Below the pieces are notes generated by a model. The model made no database searches. It saw only the letters and a program-made list of their open reading frames with translations, and was not told where the DNA came from. A stretch of 64,000 bases of DNA from Devosia subaequoris (GTDB lineage: Bacteria; Pseudomonadota; Alphaproteobacteria; Rhizobiales; Devosiaceae): the NCBI RefSeq assembly GCF_014197055.1, contig NZ_JACIEW010000001.1, positions 806,001 through 870,000 on the forward strand, read 5' to 3'. Shown piece by piece: positions 26,382-35,026 of this stretch (its first letter is position 1; each line of letters starts with the position of its first letter). A program made the translations under genes and the position numbers.

Positions 26382-27416
26382 TCAGCTCCAATAGACGCGT
26401 GCATCGTCACGATAGGCCGCCATGGCCCGTGGCTTGAGATTGACCTTCTGTCCAGCGCTGAAGAGGTCGGGGTGGCCGACCATGGATTTTAGACGCGTAC
26501 CATCGCCGAGGTCGAGATCGACCAGGCCGTGGGTGCCATAGTCAGTCACCCGGTGCACTTGCGCGACGCCGGTTTCGGAGGCTTCGAGATCCAGCGCTTC
26601 GGGGCGAATGGCCAGGGTGGCTTGTCCATCGGGGATCGGAATGTCGAGCCCAAAATCCGCCCTGGCGAACCGGCCATCGGACACCTCGCCGTCGATCAGG
26701 TTCATCGTGCCGATGAAGCCGGCGACAAAGGGGGTCTGGGGCTCACGATAGACGACATCCGGGCGGTCGATCTGCTCCGTCCGGCCGTCGCGCATGACGA
26801 CGATGCGATCGGCCATGGCCAGCGCCTCATCCTGTCCGTGGGTGACGAACAGGGTGGTGATTTTGAGCCGCTGCTGAATATCCCGCACCTCTTCGCGCAG
26901 TCGCTCGCGCAAATGCTGGTCGAGGCTGGCGAAAGGTTCGTCGAGCAGGAGGATCTTGGGTTCGAGCACCAGAGACCGGGCCAAGGCCACGCGCTGCTGC
27001 TGCCCGCCAGAGAGCTGGTTGACGCCGCGTGTGCCATAGCCGGCGAGGCCAACCAGTTCGAGCACTGCCTCGACCTTCTCGGTGATCTGGTCCTGCGGGA
27101 GCCCCCGCAGCTTGAGGCCGAAAGCCAGGTTCTTGAACACATTCATATGGGTCCAGAGCGCATGGCTCTGAAACACCATGCCGGTCGGGCGACGCTCCGG
27201 GGGGAGATGGGTGATGTCGTCGCCATCAATGGTCATCAGGCCCGAGGTCGGCCGTTCGAACCCGCCGACCATGCGCAGCAGGGTCGACTTGCCCGAGCCG
27301 GAGGGGCCAAGCAGGCAGACCAGCTCGCCGTCAGCCACCTCGAGCGAGAAATTGTCCACGGCGACGGTCGGGCCGGCGAAGATTTTTGAGACATCGGTAA
27401 TTTTGAGAACGGACAT
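26382..27416 (-). CDS. ABC transporter ATP-binding protein (FbpC/PotA/UgpC type)
   Basis: This 344-residue ATPase has Walker [10 protein letters not shown] at 37-45, the Q-loop region [18 protein letters not shown], signature LSGGQQQR and Walker [15 protein letters not shown]-terminal TOBE-type regulatory domain follows (about 240-344: [14 protein letters not shown]). The build is that of MOI-class importers for iron, polyamine, phosphonate or sugar phosphate. Start 27416 was chosen by alignment of [13 protein letters not shown]; its Shine-Dalgarno is weak. Confidence 0.9.
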   Translation of the reverse strand: MSVLKITDVSKIFAGPTVAVDNFSLEVADGELVCLLGPSGSGKSTLLRMVGGFERPTSGLMTIDGDDITHLPPERRPTGMVFQSHALWTHMNVFKNLAFGLKLRGLPQDQITEKVEAVLELVGLAGYGTRGVNQLSGGQQQRVALARSLVLEPKILLLDEPFASLDQHLRERLREEVRDIQQRLKITTLFVTHGQDEALAMADRIVVMRDGRTEQIDRPDVVYREPQTPFVAGFIGTMNLIDGEVSDGRFARADFGLDIPIPDGQATLAIRPEALDLEASETGVAQVHRVTDYGTHGLVDLDLGDGTRLKSMVGHPDLFSAGQKVNLKPRAMAAYRDDARVYWS

Positions 27417-27426
27417 ACTTGTTTCC

Positions 27427-28290
27427 CTAGCCGCCGAAACCGCGGGCGAAGGCGCCACCGCCGATGACGCGGCGGGCGAACATGAGAGCGATAAAAGAAG
27501 GCACCCAGAGCATCACCGAGAGCACGGCGCCATATTGGATGACCATCTGGTTGTTGATGAAGGAGATCATCAGCACCGGCATGGTGCGGATGCCGGGCGC
27601 CCCGATCAGCCAGGCGCCTTCGGTCTCGTAGAAGGTGCCGACAAAGCTGAGCAAGACCGCGGCAGCGATGGTCGGGCCGGCCTGCGGCAGGGTGATCGAC
27701 CAGAACACCCGGAAGGGGCCGGCGCCAACGTCCCGCGCCGCTTCTTCCATGCGCCGGTCCACCGACTGGAAGGCGGCGACCGGGATCCAGATCATGAATA
27801 GCAGCGTGCCCACGAGCTGGATGAGCACCACGCCCCAGAACGTACCGATCAGGTTCAGTTGCAGGAAGATCGCGGCGATGGCGATGAGCAGGCCAAATTT
27901 GGGGAAAGCATGGCCGGCCAGGAACGAGAAAAACAGCACGTTGCGGCCCGGAAAGCTGAGGCGCGCAAAGGCATAGGCCGCCGGCAGGCAGATCGCCGCA
28001 GAAAGCAGGGTGACAACCGTCGACAACTGCAGGCTGAGGGATAGTGCACTCCACACATCGGCGCGCGTCAGGGTCTGATTCCAGAACCGAAGCCCGAATT
28101 GTTGCGGAATGACATTGGGATAGCGCCAGACCTCGGTGAAGGCCCAGACGCCAACCACCAGAAGCGGCAGGATCACCGCAGCGGAAAGGACGAGGGCAAA
28201 GATGATCCCGGTCCAATCGGTCGGAATGCGGACGGGGACGGACTTGCGCTGACGGGAGGCCATGACAAGTGCAGGAGCGAGCTGTTTCAT
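27427..28290 (-). CDS. ABC transporter permease, second subunit
   Basis: This 287-residue permease has six likely membrane segments and the EAA loop EEAARDVGAGPFRVFWSITL. ATG 28290 has GGAAGTGAG just before it and lies 1 base past the stop of the first permease. It resembles the PotC/UgpE-like partner in iron, spermidine and sugar-phosphate importers. It forms the channel with the upstream permease. Confidence 0.88.
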   Translation of the reverse strand: MKQLAPALVMASRQRKSVPVRIPTDWTGIIFALVLSAAVILPLLVVGVWAFTEVWRYPNVIPQQFGLRFWNQTLTRADVWSALSLSLQLSTVVTLLSAAICLPAAYAFARLSFPGRNVLFFSFLAGHAFPKFGLLIAIAAIFLQLNLIGTFWGVVLIQLVGTLLFMIWIPVAAFQSVDRRMEEAARDVGAGPFRVFWSITLPQAGPTIAAAVLLSFVGTFYETEGAWLIGAPGIRTMPVLMISFINNQMVIQYGAVLSVMLWVPSFIALMFARRVIGGGAFARGFGG

Positions 28291-28291
28291 C

Positions 28292-29176
28292 TCACTTCCC
28301 CTGATTGCGTGCGACCGAGCGCACATAGAACAGCCCGAAGGCAATGCAGAAACAGAAGGTAATGACCGCCTGCGTGATCGCATTGAGCGGATCGTTCACC
28401 TCGCGGAAGGTGCGGTTCATGAACGGACCCATCATTTCGGGCGAAGCCGGCCCCAGGAGATACGGGAGGGTGAAGGACGAAAAAATGCCCAGCACGGCAA
28501 AGGAAATGGCCACCAGCACCGAATTGGAGATGCGGGGCAGAATGATGTGCCAGAACACCTGGTAGCGATTGGCACCGACATCGCGGGCGGCCTCAATCGC
28601 GGGGTTGGCCACGTTGCCCAGGCCCGAGAGCAGGATTAGCACCGTCAGCGGGATGTTGTCCCACACCAGCCCGATCACCGGCCCCCAAGGGGTGAGATAG
28701 GGTGTGCGGATCTTGGGCAGGCCAACCGAATTGAGCAGGATATCGACCATGCCATTGGGGCCCAGCACGCGGATGAAGGCATAGGCCAGGATGATCGAGG
28801 GCACGAACATGGGGAAGATCGCCATCGCCTGCACATAGGCGGGCAATCGCCCAGCCGAGAAGCGCAGATAGAGCGAAATGGGCAAGCAGATCGCCAGCAG
28901 CAGGATGGCGCACATCAGCGTCGTCCACAGCGTGATGGTCAGATTGTTGATCGAGTACTGGTCGGAAAAGAAGAAGACATAGCTGTCGAGGTTGAAGCCG
29001 ATGGCACCGGTTTCGTCGGGGCGCCATAGGGTGCGCACAATGGCATTGATGATTGGCCAGATCACCAGCCAGCCAACCAGAAAAACAGGGATCGCGACGA
29101 GCAGGAGGCCGGTGGGCCTCCTGCTGTCATTGGAGTCGATAAGCGGCCTTGGTGCCGCCGGAGCCGCGTCGGTCAC
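28292..29176 (-). CDS. ABC transporter permease, first subunit
   Basis: This 294-residue permease has six hydrophobic segments and the EAA loop EAARDVGANRYQVFWHIILP. It is PotB/UgpA-like. Its ATG overlaps the stop of the binding-protein gene (ATGA), and it lies 1 base from the second permease. It encodes the first half of the translocation pore. Confidence 0.88.
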   Translation of the reverse strand: MTDAAPAAPRPLIDSNDSRRPTGLLLVAIPVFLVGWLVIWPIINAIVRTLWRPDETGAIGFNLDSYVFFFSDQYSINNLTITLWTTLMCAILLLAICLPISLYLRFSAGRLPAYVQAMAIFPMFVPSIILAYAFIRVLGPNGMVDILLNSVGLPKIRTPYLTPWGPVIGLVWDNIPLTVLILLSGLGNVANPAIEAARDVGANRYQVFWHIILPRISNSVLVAISFAVLGIFSSFTLPYLLGPASPEMMGPFMNRTFREVNDPLNAITQAVITFCFCIAFGLFYVRSVARNQGK

Positions 29177-30324
29177 GAGTTGCGGTCGACGTTTGGAGCA
29201 ACGTTGCGGTACCAGCCATCATTGATCGGGCCGGACCAGTCGCCACCCGGGAAGGTCGGGATGGTTTTCGGCACGATGTCGGCGAAGCGCTCGCGCAGTT
29301 CGGGGGCAACATAGTCCCAGGAGACGCCCGGGAAACCGCCAAGTTCGGTCAGGATGGCGCTCTGGATCTCCTCGGAGAGGATGAAATCGGCCAGCTTGAG
29401 CGATGCGTCGCGATTGACGCCGTTCTCAATGACGATGGAGCGGGTGAAGCCGCCGGCCAGCGCCAGATCCTGAAGCTGCACCAGACCAGTATCCGCGGGC
29501 AGCACGCCCTGGTCGATGGCCTGGAGCACCTGGTCGGACCAGACCGGGGTCATGGTGACCACGCCCTGCGCCAGAAGCTGGATCGATTGGGTATTGCCCG
29601 AGGAGTAGGCGCCATTGTCGTAGAGCGACGGGGCGATATCCTGCAGCAATTCCCAGGCCTTGCCGAGTGCCTCGTTACCGAATTCTTCGGTGTAGTTGTC
29701 GACCGTAAACTTGGACGGATCGAGGCCATTGGCCTGGTGAATGGCGCGACGCACGAAATTGCCGCCCGAACCGCCCTTGTCGGGACGGTTATAGACGAAC
29801 TGACCGGGGTTGGCCTTGATCCAGGCAACCAGATCATCCCAGTTCTTGGGGGCATCGGCGGCGCTCAGCTTGGAGCTGTCATAGGCGAGCAGGACCTGCG
29901 AACCGCGATAGGGCAGCGAGTAATCGCTCTCGATAGCCAAGGGATTGACCTTATCGTAGTTGGACAGGCCGGCTTCCTTGATGTTGGCGTAAATGCCGGC
30001 CTCAATGGCACCGGCCGGCAGTTCGGCATCCCCTGACTCAAAGAAATCGGCCTGCGGATCGGTCCCTGTCTCCTTGGCGGCCATCGCGCGCTCAGCAATC
30101 GAGATGATGCCGGCACCGTCACCGGCGTCGACCAGGTTGATCGAGACACCCGGATTGGCGGCTTCGAACGCGGGCTTCACCGTATTGGTCCAGAAGTCGA
30201 GGATATTGCTGTCCGAGCTGGTGTACCAGTCGATCACGCCTTCAGCGGCGAAGGACATGCGGGGCAAAAGGGCCGAACCGGCCACTAAACCCGCTGCGGA
30301 AATCATGAAGTCACGACGTTTCAT
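29173..30324 (-). CDS. Periplasmic binding protein, Fe3+/spermidine/sugar-phosphate type
   Basis: This 383-residue protein starts MKRRDFMISAAGLVAGSALL, a twin-arginine-like signal peptide, with cleavage near SFA-AEG. The mature part opens VIDWYTSSDSNILDFWTNTV, as in the FbpA/AfuA/PhnS group of SBP family 6. No tyrosine pair typical of ferric binding could be placed with certainty. ATG 30324 has GGGAGA upstream. It is the first gene of a six-gene operon with two permeases, an ATPase, a phosphodiesterase and a phosphatase. This suggests a phosphorylated organic substrate rather than iron. Confidence 0.87.
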   Translation of the reverse strand: MKRRDFMISAAGLVAGSALLPRMSFAAEGVIDWYTSSDSNILDFWTNTVKPAFEAANPGVSINLVDAGDGAGIISIAERAMAAKETGTDPQADFFESGDAELPAGAIEAGIYANIKEAGLSNYDKVNPLAIESDYSLPYRGSQVLLAYDSSKLSAADAPKNWDDLVAWIKANPGQFVYNRPDKGGSGGNFVRRAIHQANGLDPSKFTVDNYTEEFGNEALGKAWELLQDIAPSLYDNGAYSSGNTQSIQLLAQGVVTMTPVWSDQVLQAIDQGVLPADTGLVQLQDLALAGGFTRSIVIENGVNRDASLKLADFILSEEIQSAILTELGGFPGVSWDYVAPELRERFADIVPKTIPTFPGGDWSGPINDGWYRNVAPNVDRNS

Positions 30325-30556
30325 GTGTTTTCTCCCATCATGGCGACCGGGGCGGCCACCGCGCATTAATATGCCGAATGCGGAGGCGGCGCCTCGGCTT
30401 TTGGCCGAGATGACGAACCCGGATCGGCACCGGATCGCCCGCCTCATGGGCCTCCTCCCTCTTCGCGTTGACGGACGGAAGGCGGTCCCAATCTCAAGTC
30501 GGGTTGCACCTGCCGCGATACGCCATCGCATCAGCAAGACAACACCGAAAAGCGAT

Positions 30557-30570
30557 TGCACACAAGTGCA
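30557..30570. promoter_or_regulatory. Candidate LacI-type operator, copy 1
   Basis: TGCACACAAGTGCA is a palindrome with half-sites TGCAC and GTGCA. It lies 233 bases upstream of the binding-protein start and about 78 bases, centre to centre, from copy 2. The LacI-family gene just upstream on the same strand is the likely source of the binding protein. Confidence 0.6.
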
Positions 30571-30634
30571 TTTCTTCGCTCTTTCGGGTGCCTAGGTAGA
30601 CGCCTTACATAACGCTTTAATGACAACGGCAGCG

Positions 30635-30648
30635 TGCACACCTGTGCA
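30635..30648. promoter_or_regulatory. Candidate LacI-type operator, copy 2
   Basis: TGCACACCTGTGCA has perfect 6-base half-sites TGCACA and TGTGCA around CC. It matches copy 1 at all but three positions. Two spaced operators are typical of LacI-family control by looping or cooperative binding. Confidence 0.6.
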
Positions 30649-30775
30649 ATGTTTTACACTGTCCGTTGCAAGCCAGAGCGCAGGTGACGGAAAGCTACGG
30701 CTTTCGGCATGGACCGCAGCGTCGCGCGACAGCCTTGAAAATGGCCTGCCCATCGCGCCAGCAGAAGGAGGCTCG

Positions 30776-31789
30776 CTAGCGTTTGCCCGGGCGGACGGAT
30801 CGGCGCCAGACCGGGATCGGCTCGATCATGCGACGCTCCGAAACAGCGCGCTGTGGCTGCAGCAAAAGATCGACGACTTCGTCAGCCATCGGGTTCAATG
30901 GCTGACGGAAAGTTGTCAACTGGTAGGAGGCCCAGCCGGCCTGCTCGATGTCGTCAAAGCCGACAACGCAAAGATCATCGGGTATCGCGAGGCCAAAATC
31001 CCGACGCGCCACATCCATGAAGCCCAGCGCCAGCAGATCGGTCACGCAGAACACGCCGTCCGGCGCCTCTGATCGACCAAACACCCGGCGGGCAGCCTCC
31101 TGGCCGGACTCGTAGCTGGTCGGCCCAGCCTCGGTCACCACTACCTGCAACCCCTCGGCTGCGGCCGCCTCGACGAACACGGCCTCGCGCTCCACCAGGC
31201 TGGCCGTTCGCGCATTTGAAGTGATCAGTCCCAGCCGCTCGCAACCGGCCCTGCGCAACAGGAACAGCGCCTCGCGCCCGGCCATGGCATTGTCGACACC
31301 GAGACTGCTGGACCCCTGCAGCCGTTCGTCGCGGTTGATCAGAATCACCTGCTGGCCGTTGGAAATACAGGTCTCGATCAGGGAGGCGGGCGGCGTGCCG
31401 GAGAGCACCACGGTGGCGTCGGCTCGATAGTTGAGGGTCTGGCGCAGCGCGGCAGATACGCTTTCGGTGTCGGTCTCGGTATTGATCACCATGGTGATCT
31501 TACCCGAAGCCTGCAGCTTTCGGGTCAGCACATCGACCATGCGGGCGCGGATCGGCGTGGTCATATCGGCGACCACGAGGCAAACGATGTTGCTGCGCTC
31601 GCGCAACCCACGCGCCAGATGGTTGACGTGATAGCCCAGCGCATCAGCCGCCTCGAGCACCTTGCGCCGGGTCGCCTCGGAAACGCTGGCGCCATCAGTG
31701 AAGGTACGTGAAACCGCCGAACGCGACACGCCGGCTCGATCGGCCACCATTTGCGCACTGACGAAGGACGGGGGTTTCAACTCGCTCAT
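30776..31789 (-). CDS. LacI-family transcriptional regulator
   Basis: This 337-residue repressor has an N-terminal HTH (VSAQMVADRAGVSRSAVSRT) and hinge (ALGYHVNHLARGLRER), followed by a periplasmic-binding-protein-like sensor domain (SNIVCLVVADMTTPIRARMV to the end, with VVGFDDIEQAGWASYQLTTF). ATG 31789 has AGGG about 10 bases upstream. It is upstream of and co-oriented with the importer/phosphodiesterase operon; two matching palindromes lie in the gap between them. The effector is probably the imported sugar, polyol or phosphate ester. Confidence 0.9.
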   Translation of the reverse strand: MSELKPPSFVSAQMVADRAGVSRSAVSRTFTDGASVSEATRRKVLEAADALGYHVNHLARGLRERSNIVCLVVADMTTPIRARMVDVLTRKLQASGKITMVINTETDTESVSAALRQTLNYRADATVVLSGTPPASLIETCISNGQQVILINRDERLQGSSSLGVDNAMAGREALFLLRRAGCERLGLITSNARTASLVEREAVFVEAAAAEGLQVVVTEAGPTSYESGQEAARRVFGRSEAPDGVFCVTDLLALGFMDVARRDFGLAIPDDLCVVGFDDIEQAGWASYQLTTFRQPLNPMADEVVDLLLQPQRAVSERRMIEPIPVWRRSVRPGKR

Positions 31790-31855
31790 CGCGTAGCCCT
31801 GACACAGGAAGCCCACGATAGTGAAGTGAAAATCGCCCCCGTCAAGCCGTCCTGG

Positions 31856-32365
31856 CTAGATCGGCAGGACCCGCGAAAACTTTACCGCACCAAGAGAAAA
31901 GCTACTCTCGATATGCGCCACGCCGTCGAGCTGGGTGAGCCGCTCGCGCAGAAAGAGTTCGTAGGATTCGAGATCGGCGCAGACGACGCGGAGCAGAAAG
32001 TCGAACTGTCCGGTCATCAGATAACATTCCATGACCTCGGGCCAACGGCTGATCGCGGCGCCAAAGACATCCAGGTTTCGCGCTCGCTGCTGCTCGAGCT
32101 TGATGGAGATGAACACCGATACCGGCAGGCCGACCGATTTCTGGTCGATATTGGCGCTGTAGCCAGCAATGACACCATCCCGCTCAAGCTGGCGCAATCG
32201 GCGCAGGCAGGGTGAGGCGGACAAGCCGACCTTATCAGCCAGCGCCTGGACCGTCATGCGGCCATCCTCCTGCAGCGCCCGCAGGAGCTTTCGGTCAATA
32301 GCGTCAATTCCAGATTTGGTGGTTTCCGCCTCAAGCTGCGCCAATTTTTCTGATATCCTGCACAA
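31856..32365 (-). CDS. Lrp/AsnC-family regulator
   Basis: This protein of up to 169 residues has an N-terminal winged HTH (IDAIDRKLLRALQEDGRMTV, ADKVGLSASPCLRRLRQLER) and a RAM domain (FISIKLEQQRARNLDVFGAA, GVAHIESSFSLGAVK). The TTG at 32365 gives the longest frame; an in-frame TTG at 32344 is possible. It diverges from the AceE-like gene with an ~80-base gap, as an amino-acid-responsive regulator next to its target. Pseudomonas mdeR-mdeB, where an Lrp-type gene sits by an E1-like gene for methionine catabolism, is a parallel. Confidence 0.87.
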   Translation of the reverse strand: MCRISEKLAQLEAETTKSGIDAIDRKLLRALQEDGRMTVQALADKVGLSASPCLRRLRQLERDGVIAGYSANIDQKSVGLPVSVFISIKLEQQRARNLDVFGAAISRWPEVMECYLMTGQFDFLLRVVCADLESYELFLRERLTQLDGVAHIESSFSLGAVKFSRVLPI

Positions 32366-32418
32366 GAAGCCAACTTTTCGATCAGATTAGACAGAAACTG
32401 CCTTTGGGCAAGGCGTAA

Positions 32419-32430
32419 TGTCAGACATAT
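32419..32430. promoter_or_regulatory. Candidate operator shared with the downstream importer operon
   Basis: TGTCAGACATAT contains the palindrome TGTCAGACA and lies 16 bases before the AceE-like start. The same 12 bases occur at 34888-34899 before the importer operon. Confidence 0.5.
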
Positions 32431-32446
32431 CGATTGGAGGAGCGAT

Positions 32447-34816
32447 ATGGCAGGCGAGAATATCGGGCGCATTGAAGCGATTGAGGCGCTGACCAGGAAA
32501 TCTCTCTGGCTGGCAAGCTGGATGGTGCATCACGCCAATCATATTCGACCCAACCCCGATGGCGTGAAGGTAGGCGGCCATCAGGCCAGCTCTGCTTCCA
32601 TGGCAGCCATGATGGCCACGCTCTATTTCGGCGTGCTGAAGCCTGAGGACCGACTTGCCGTCAAGCCACATGCGGCGCCGGTCTTTCATGCCATCCAGTA
32701 TCTGATGGGCCGGCAGAGCCAGCAGAAGCTCATCGATTTCCGCGCCTTTGGCGGCGCCCAATCCTACCCCTCCCGCACCAAGGACACCGAGGACGTTGAT
32801 TTCTCCACTGGCTCGGTGGGGTTGGGCGTTGCGATGACGGCCTTCGCGTCCATGGTACAGGACTATGTGCGCGCCAAGGACTGGTCCGGCAAGGCGCTAC
32901 CCGAGGGCCGCATGATCGCGCTGGCCGGCGATGCCGAGCTCGACGAGGGCAACATCTACGAGTGCCTGCTTGAAGGCTGGAAGCATGGATTGCGCAATTG
33001 CTGGTGGATCATCGACTACAACCGGCAGAGCCTGGATGGTGTGGTGCGCGAGGGGCTTTATGACCGCATCGAAGCGATCTTCAAGGCGTTTGGCTGGAAA
33101 GTCGTCACCCTCAAATATGGCGCCCTACAGCGCGCCGCGTTTGAAGAACCAGGCGGCGAGAAGCTCAAAGCCTGGATCGACGCCTGTCCCAATGATCTCT
33201 ATTCGGCGCTGATGTTCCGGGGCGGCGCCGCCTGGCGCGAGCGCCTCAATGACGAGATCGGCGATCAGGGCGATGTGTCTGCCCTGCTCTCGCGCCGCAG
33301 CGACGAGGAACTGGCGGCCCTGATGGCCAATCTGGGCGGACATTGCGTCCAGAGCCTGCTCGACCAGTTCGAAAATGCCGGAACAGACGAACCGACTGTT
33401 TTCATCAATTACACGGTCAAGGGCTGGGGCACGCCGCTGGCGGGCCACAAGGACAACCATGCCGGGCAGATGACCTCGGCCCAGATCGAACAATTGCGGG
33501 TCGCCCACAAGATCCGGGACGGGCATGAGTGGGATTTGTTCGAAGGGCTCGAGCAGGCCGATGCACTCGCTGACTTCATCCGAGACGTGCCGTTCAACAC
33601 CGCTGCGTCCCGTCGCCTGACGGCCCCCGCGGTGCCCACCATTGGCCCGCAATTCATCGGCACCGGCGCCACTTCCACCCAGGCCGCATTCGGACGCATT
33701 CTCGACGCGATCGCCAAGAGCGACAGCGAAATGGCGCGGCGCATCGTCTCGACGTCGCCGGACGTGACCGTTTCAACCGGCCTCGGGAGCTGGGTCAATC
33801 GGCGCAATCTGTTCGCGCGCAAGGAAACAACCGACCTGTTCCAGAAGGAGGCGATCCCCTCAACCCAGAAATGGCGGTTCACGCCCGATGGGCAGCACAT
33901 GGAGCTGGGCATCGCCGAGATGAATCTCTTCCTGATGCTAGGGGCGGCGGGGCTCAGTCACTCACTGTTCGGCGAACGTCTGTTGCCCATTGGCACACTC
34001 TACGATCCTTTCATTTCGAGGGGCCTGGATGCCCTCAACTACGCCTGCTACCAGGATGCCCGCTTCCTGCTGGTGGGCACCCCATCCGGCGTATCGCTAG
34101 CCGGCGAAGGCGGCGCACATCAGTCCATTGCCTCGCCGTTGATCGGCATGTCCCAGGATGGCCTGGCCAGTTTCGAGCCGGCTTTTGCCGACGAACTGGC
34201 GGTGATCATCGATTGGGCTTTCGACTATATGCAGCGCACCGGGGATGCCCGCCCGGACCTCGCCGACTGGCCGCGCGACGTTACCGGCGGCTCGGTCTAT
34301 CTCCGGCTCTCGACCCGCACACTAGAGCAGGTGCCCCGCGAGATCGCGCCACCGCTCGCCGATGACATCATTCGCGGTGCGTATTGGCTGCAACCGCCAA
34401 CGCCGCAATGCGAAGTTGTGATCGCCTATCAGGGCGTTCTGGCCAGCGAGGCCATTGCTGCGGCCGCCAGCATTGGCGGTGACCGACGCAATGTGGCCGT
34501 GCTGGCCGTTACGTCGGCAGATCGACTCAATGCAGGCTGGCAGGGCGCGCAGCGCGCAAAACTGCATGGTGATTACGAGACCACCAGCCACATAGAGATG
34601 CTGCTGAAAGACGTTCCGCACCGCGCCGGGCTCGTGACCGCAATTGACGCTCACCCGGCAACCCTGGGCTGGCTTGGCAGCGTGTTGGGCCATCGTACGG
34701 TGGCGCTGGGCGTTGAGCATTTCGGCCAAACCGGGACGGTGACGGACCTCTATCGCCATTTCGGCATCGGCGCAGAAACAATCGAAACCGCCTGCCGGCA
34801 GCTCTTCGGGCGCTGA
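32447..34816 (+). CDS. AceE-like (homodimeric E1) thiamine-diphosphate 2-oxoacid dehydrogenase
   Basis: This 789-residue protein resembles the single-chain E1 of pyruvate dehydrogenase (about 890 residues) and transketolases. It has the ThDP motif starting GDAELDEGN (161-169) and ending at Asn192 (DYNRQSLDG), KVGGHQASSAS near the N-terminus, and a C-terminal transketolase-like half with GEGGAHQSIASPLIG. No E2 or E3 gene follows, so it is an orphan E1 that may borrow the cellular E2 or act as a decarboxylase. MdeB-like 2-oxobutyrate dehydrogenases are of this type. An AsnC-type gene is divergent. ATG 32447 follows TTGGAGGAG. Confidence 0.85.
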   Translation: MAGENIGRIEAIEALTRKSLWLASWMVHHANHIRPNPDGVKVGGHQASSASMAAMMATLYFGVLKPEDRLAVKPHAAPVFHAIQYLMGRQSQQKLIDFRAFGGAQSYPSRTKDTEDVDFSTGSVGLGVAMTAFASMVQDYVRAKDWSGKALPEGRMIALAGDAELDEGNIYECLLEGWKHGLRNCWWIIDYNRQSLDGVVREGLYDRIEAIFKAFGWKVVTLKYGALQRAAFEEPGGEKLKAWIDACPNDLYSALMFRGGAAWRERLNDEIGDQGDVSALLSRRSDEELAALMANLGGHCVQSLLDQFENAGTDEPTVFINYTVKGWGTPLAGHKDNHAGQMTSAQIEQLRVAHKIRDGHEWDLFEGLEQADALADFIRDVPFNTAASRRLTAPAVPTIGPQFIGTGATSTQAAFGRILDAIAKSDSEMARRIVSTSPDVTVSTGLGSWVNRRNLFARKETTDLFQKEAIPSTQKWRFTPDGQHMELGIAEMNLFLMLGAAGLSHSLFGERLLPIGTLYDPFISRGLDALNYACYQDARFLLVGTPSGVSLAGEGGAHQSIASPLIGMSQDGLASFEPAFADELAVIIDWAFDYMQRTGDARPDLADWPRDVTGGSVYLRLSTRTLEQVPREIAPPLADDIIRGAYWLQPPTPQCEVVIAYQGVLASEAIAAAASIGGDRRNVAVLAVTSADRLNAGWQGAQRAKLHGDYETTSHIEMLLKDVPHRAGLVTAIDAHPATLGWLGSVLGHRTVALGVEHFGQTGTVTDLYRHFGIGAETIETACRQLFGR

Positions 34817-35026
34817 CCGGGGCCCAAACAAGAGCCGCGTTGAAAAGGAAAAGGAGAAATGCCGGGGTTGCCAAGCCCAAAATGATTTGTCAGACATATG
34901 TCATATGGCGGATTTGGGAACAATCTGCCGGACCGCGGCAAAGCCGCCAAGCAAAGTGACCAGACCCGAGGGGAAGGGCCTGGCGCATCAGGGAACGCCT
35001 ACTGCTCTGCAATAAGGAGGGAGCTC
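34817..35026 (+). promoter_or_regulatory. Leader region of the second peptide-type importer operon
   Basis: This 210-base gap holds no gene. It contains the shared 12-mer TGTCAGACATAT at 34888-34899, which continues as GTCATATGG and also forms the palindrome GACATATGTC at 34891-34902. A strong AAGGAGGG Shine-Dalgarno precedes the ATG at 35027. Operator function is inferred. Confidence 0.5.

Larger units (their letters stand above)
30325..30775 (-). promoter_or_regulatory. 451-base gene-free control region between lacI-type gene and importer operon
   Basis: No convincing coding sequence is present. The span holds two related palindromes (listed separately at 30557 and 30635), an AT-rich stretch between them and a GC-rich leader of about 200 bases before the binding-protein gene. 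The operon promoter is expected near the palindromes; no clean -35/-10 pair could be assigned. Confidence 0.5.
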
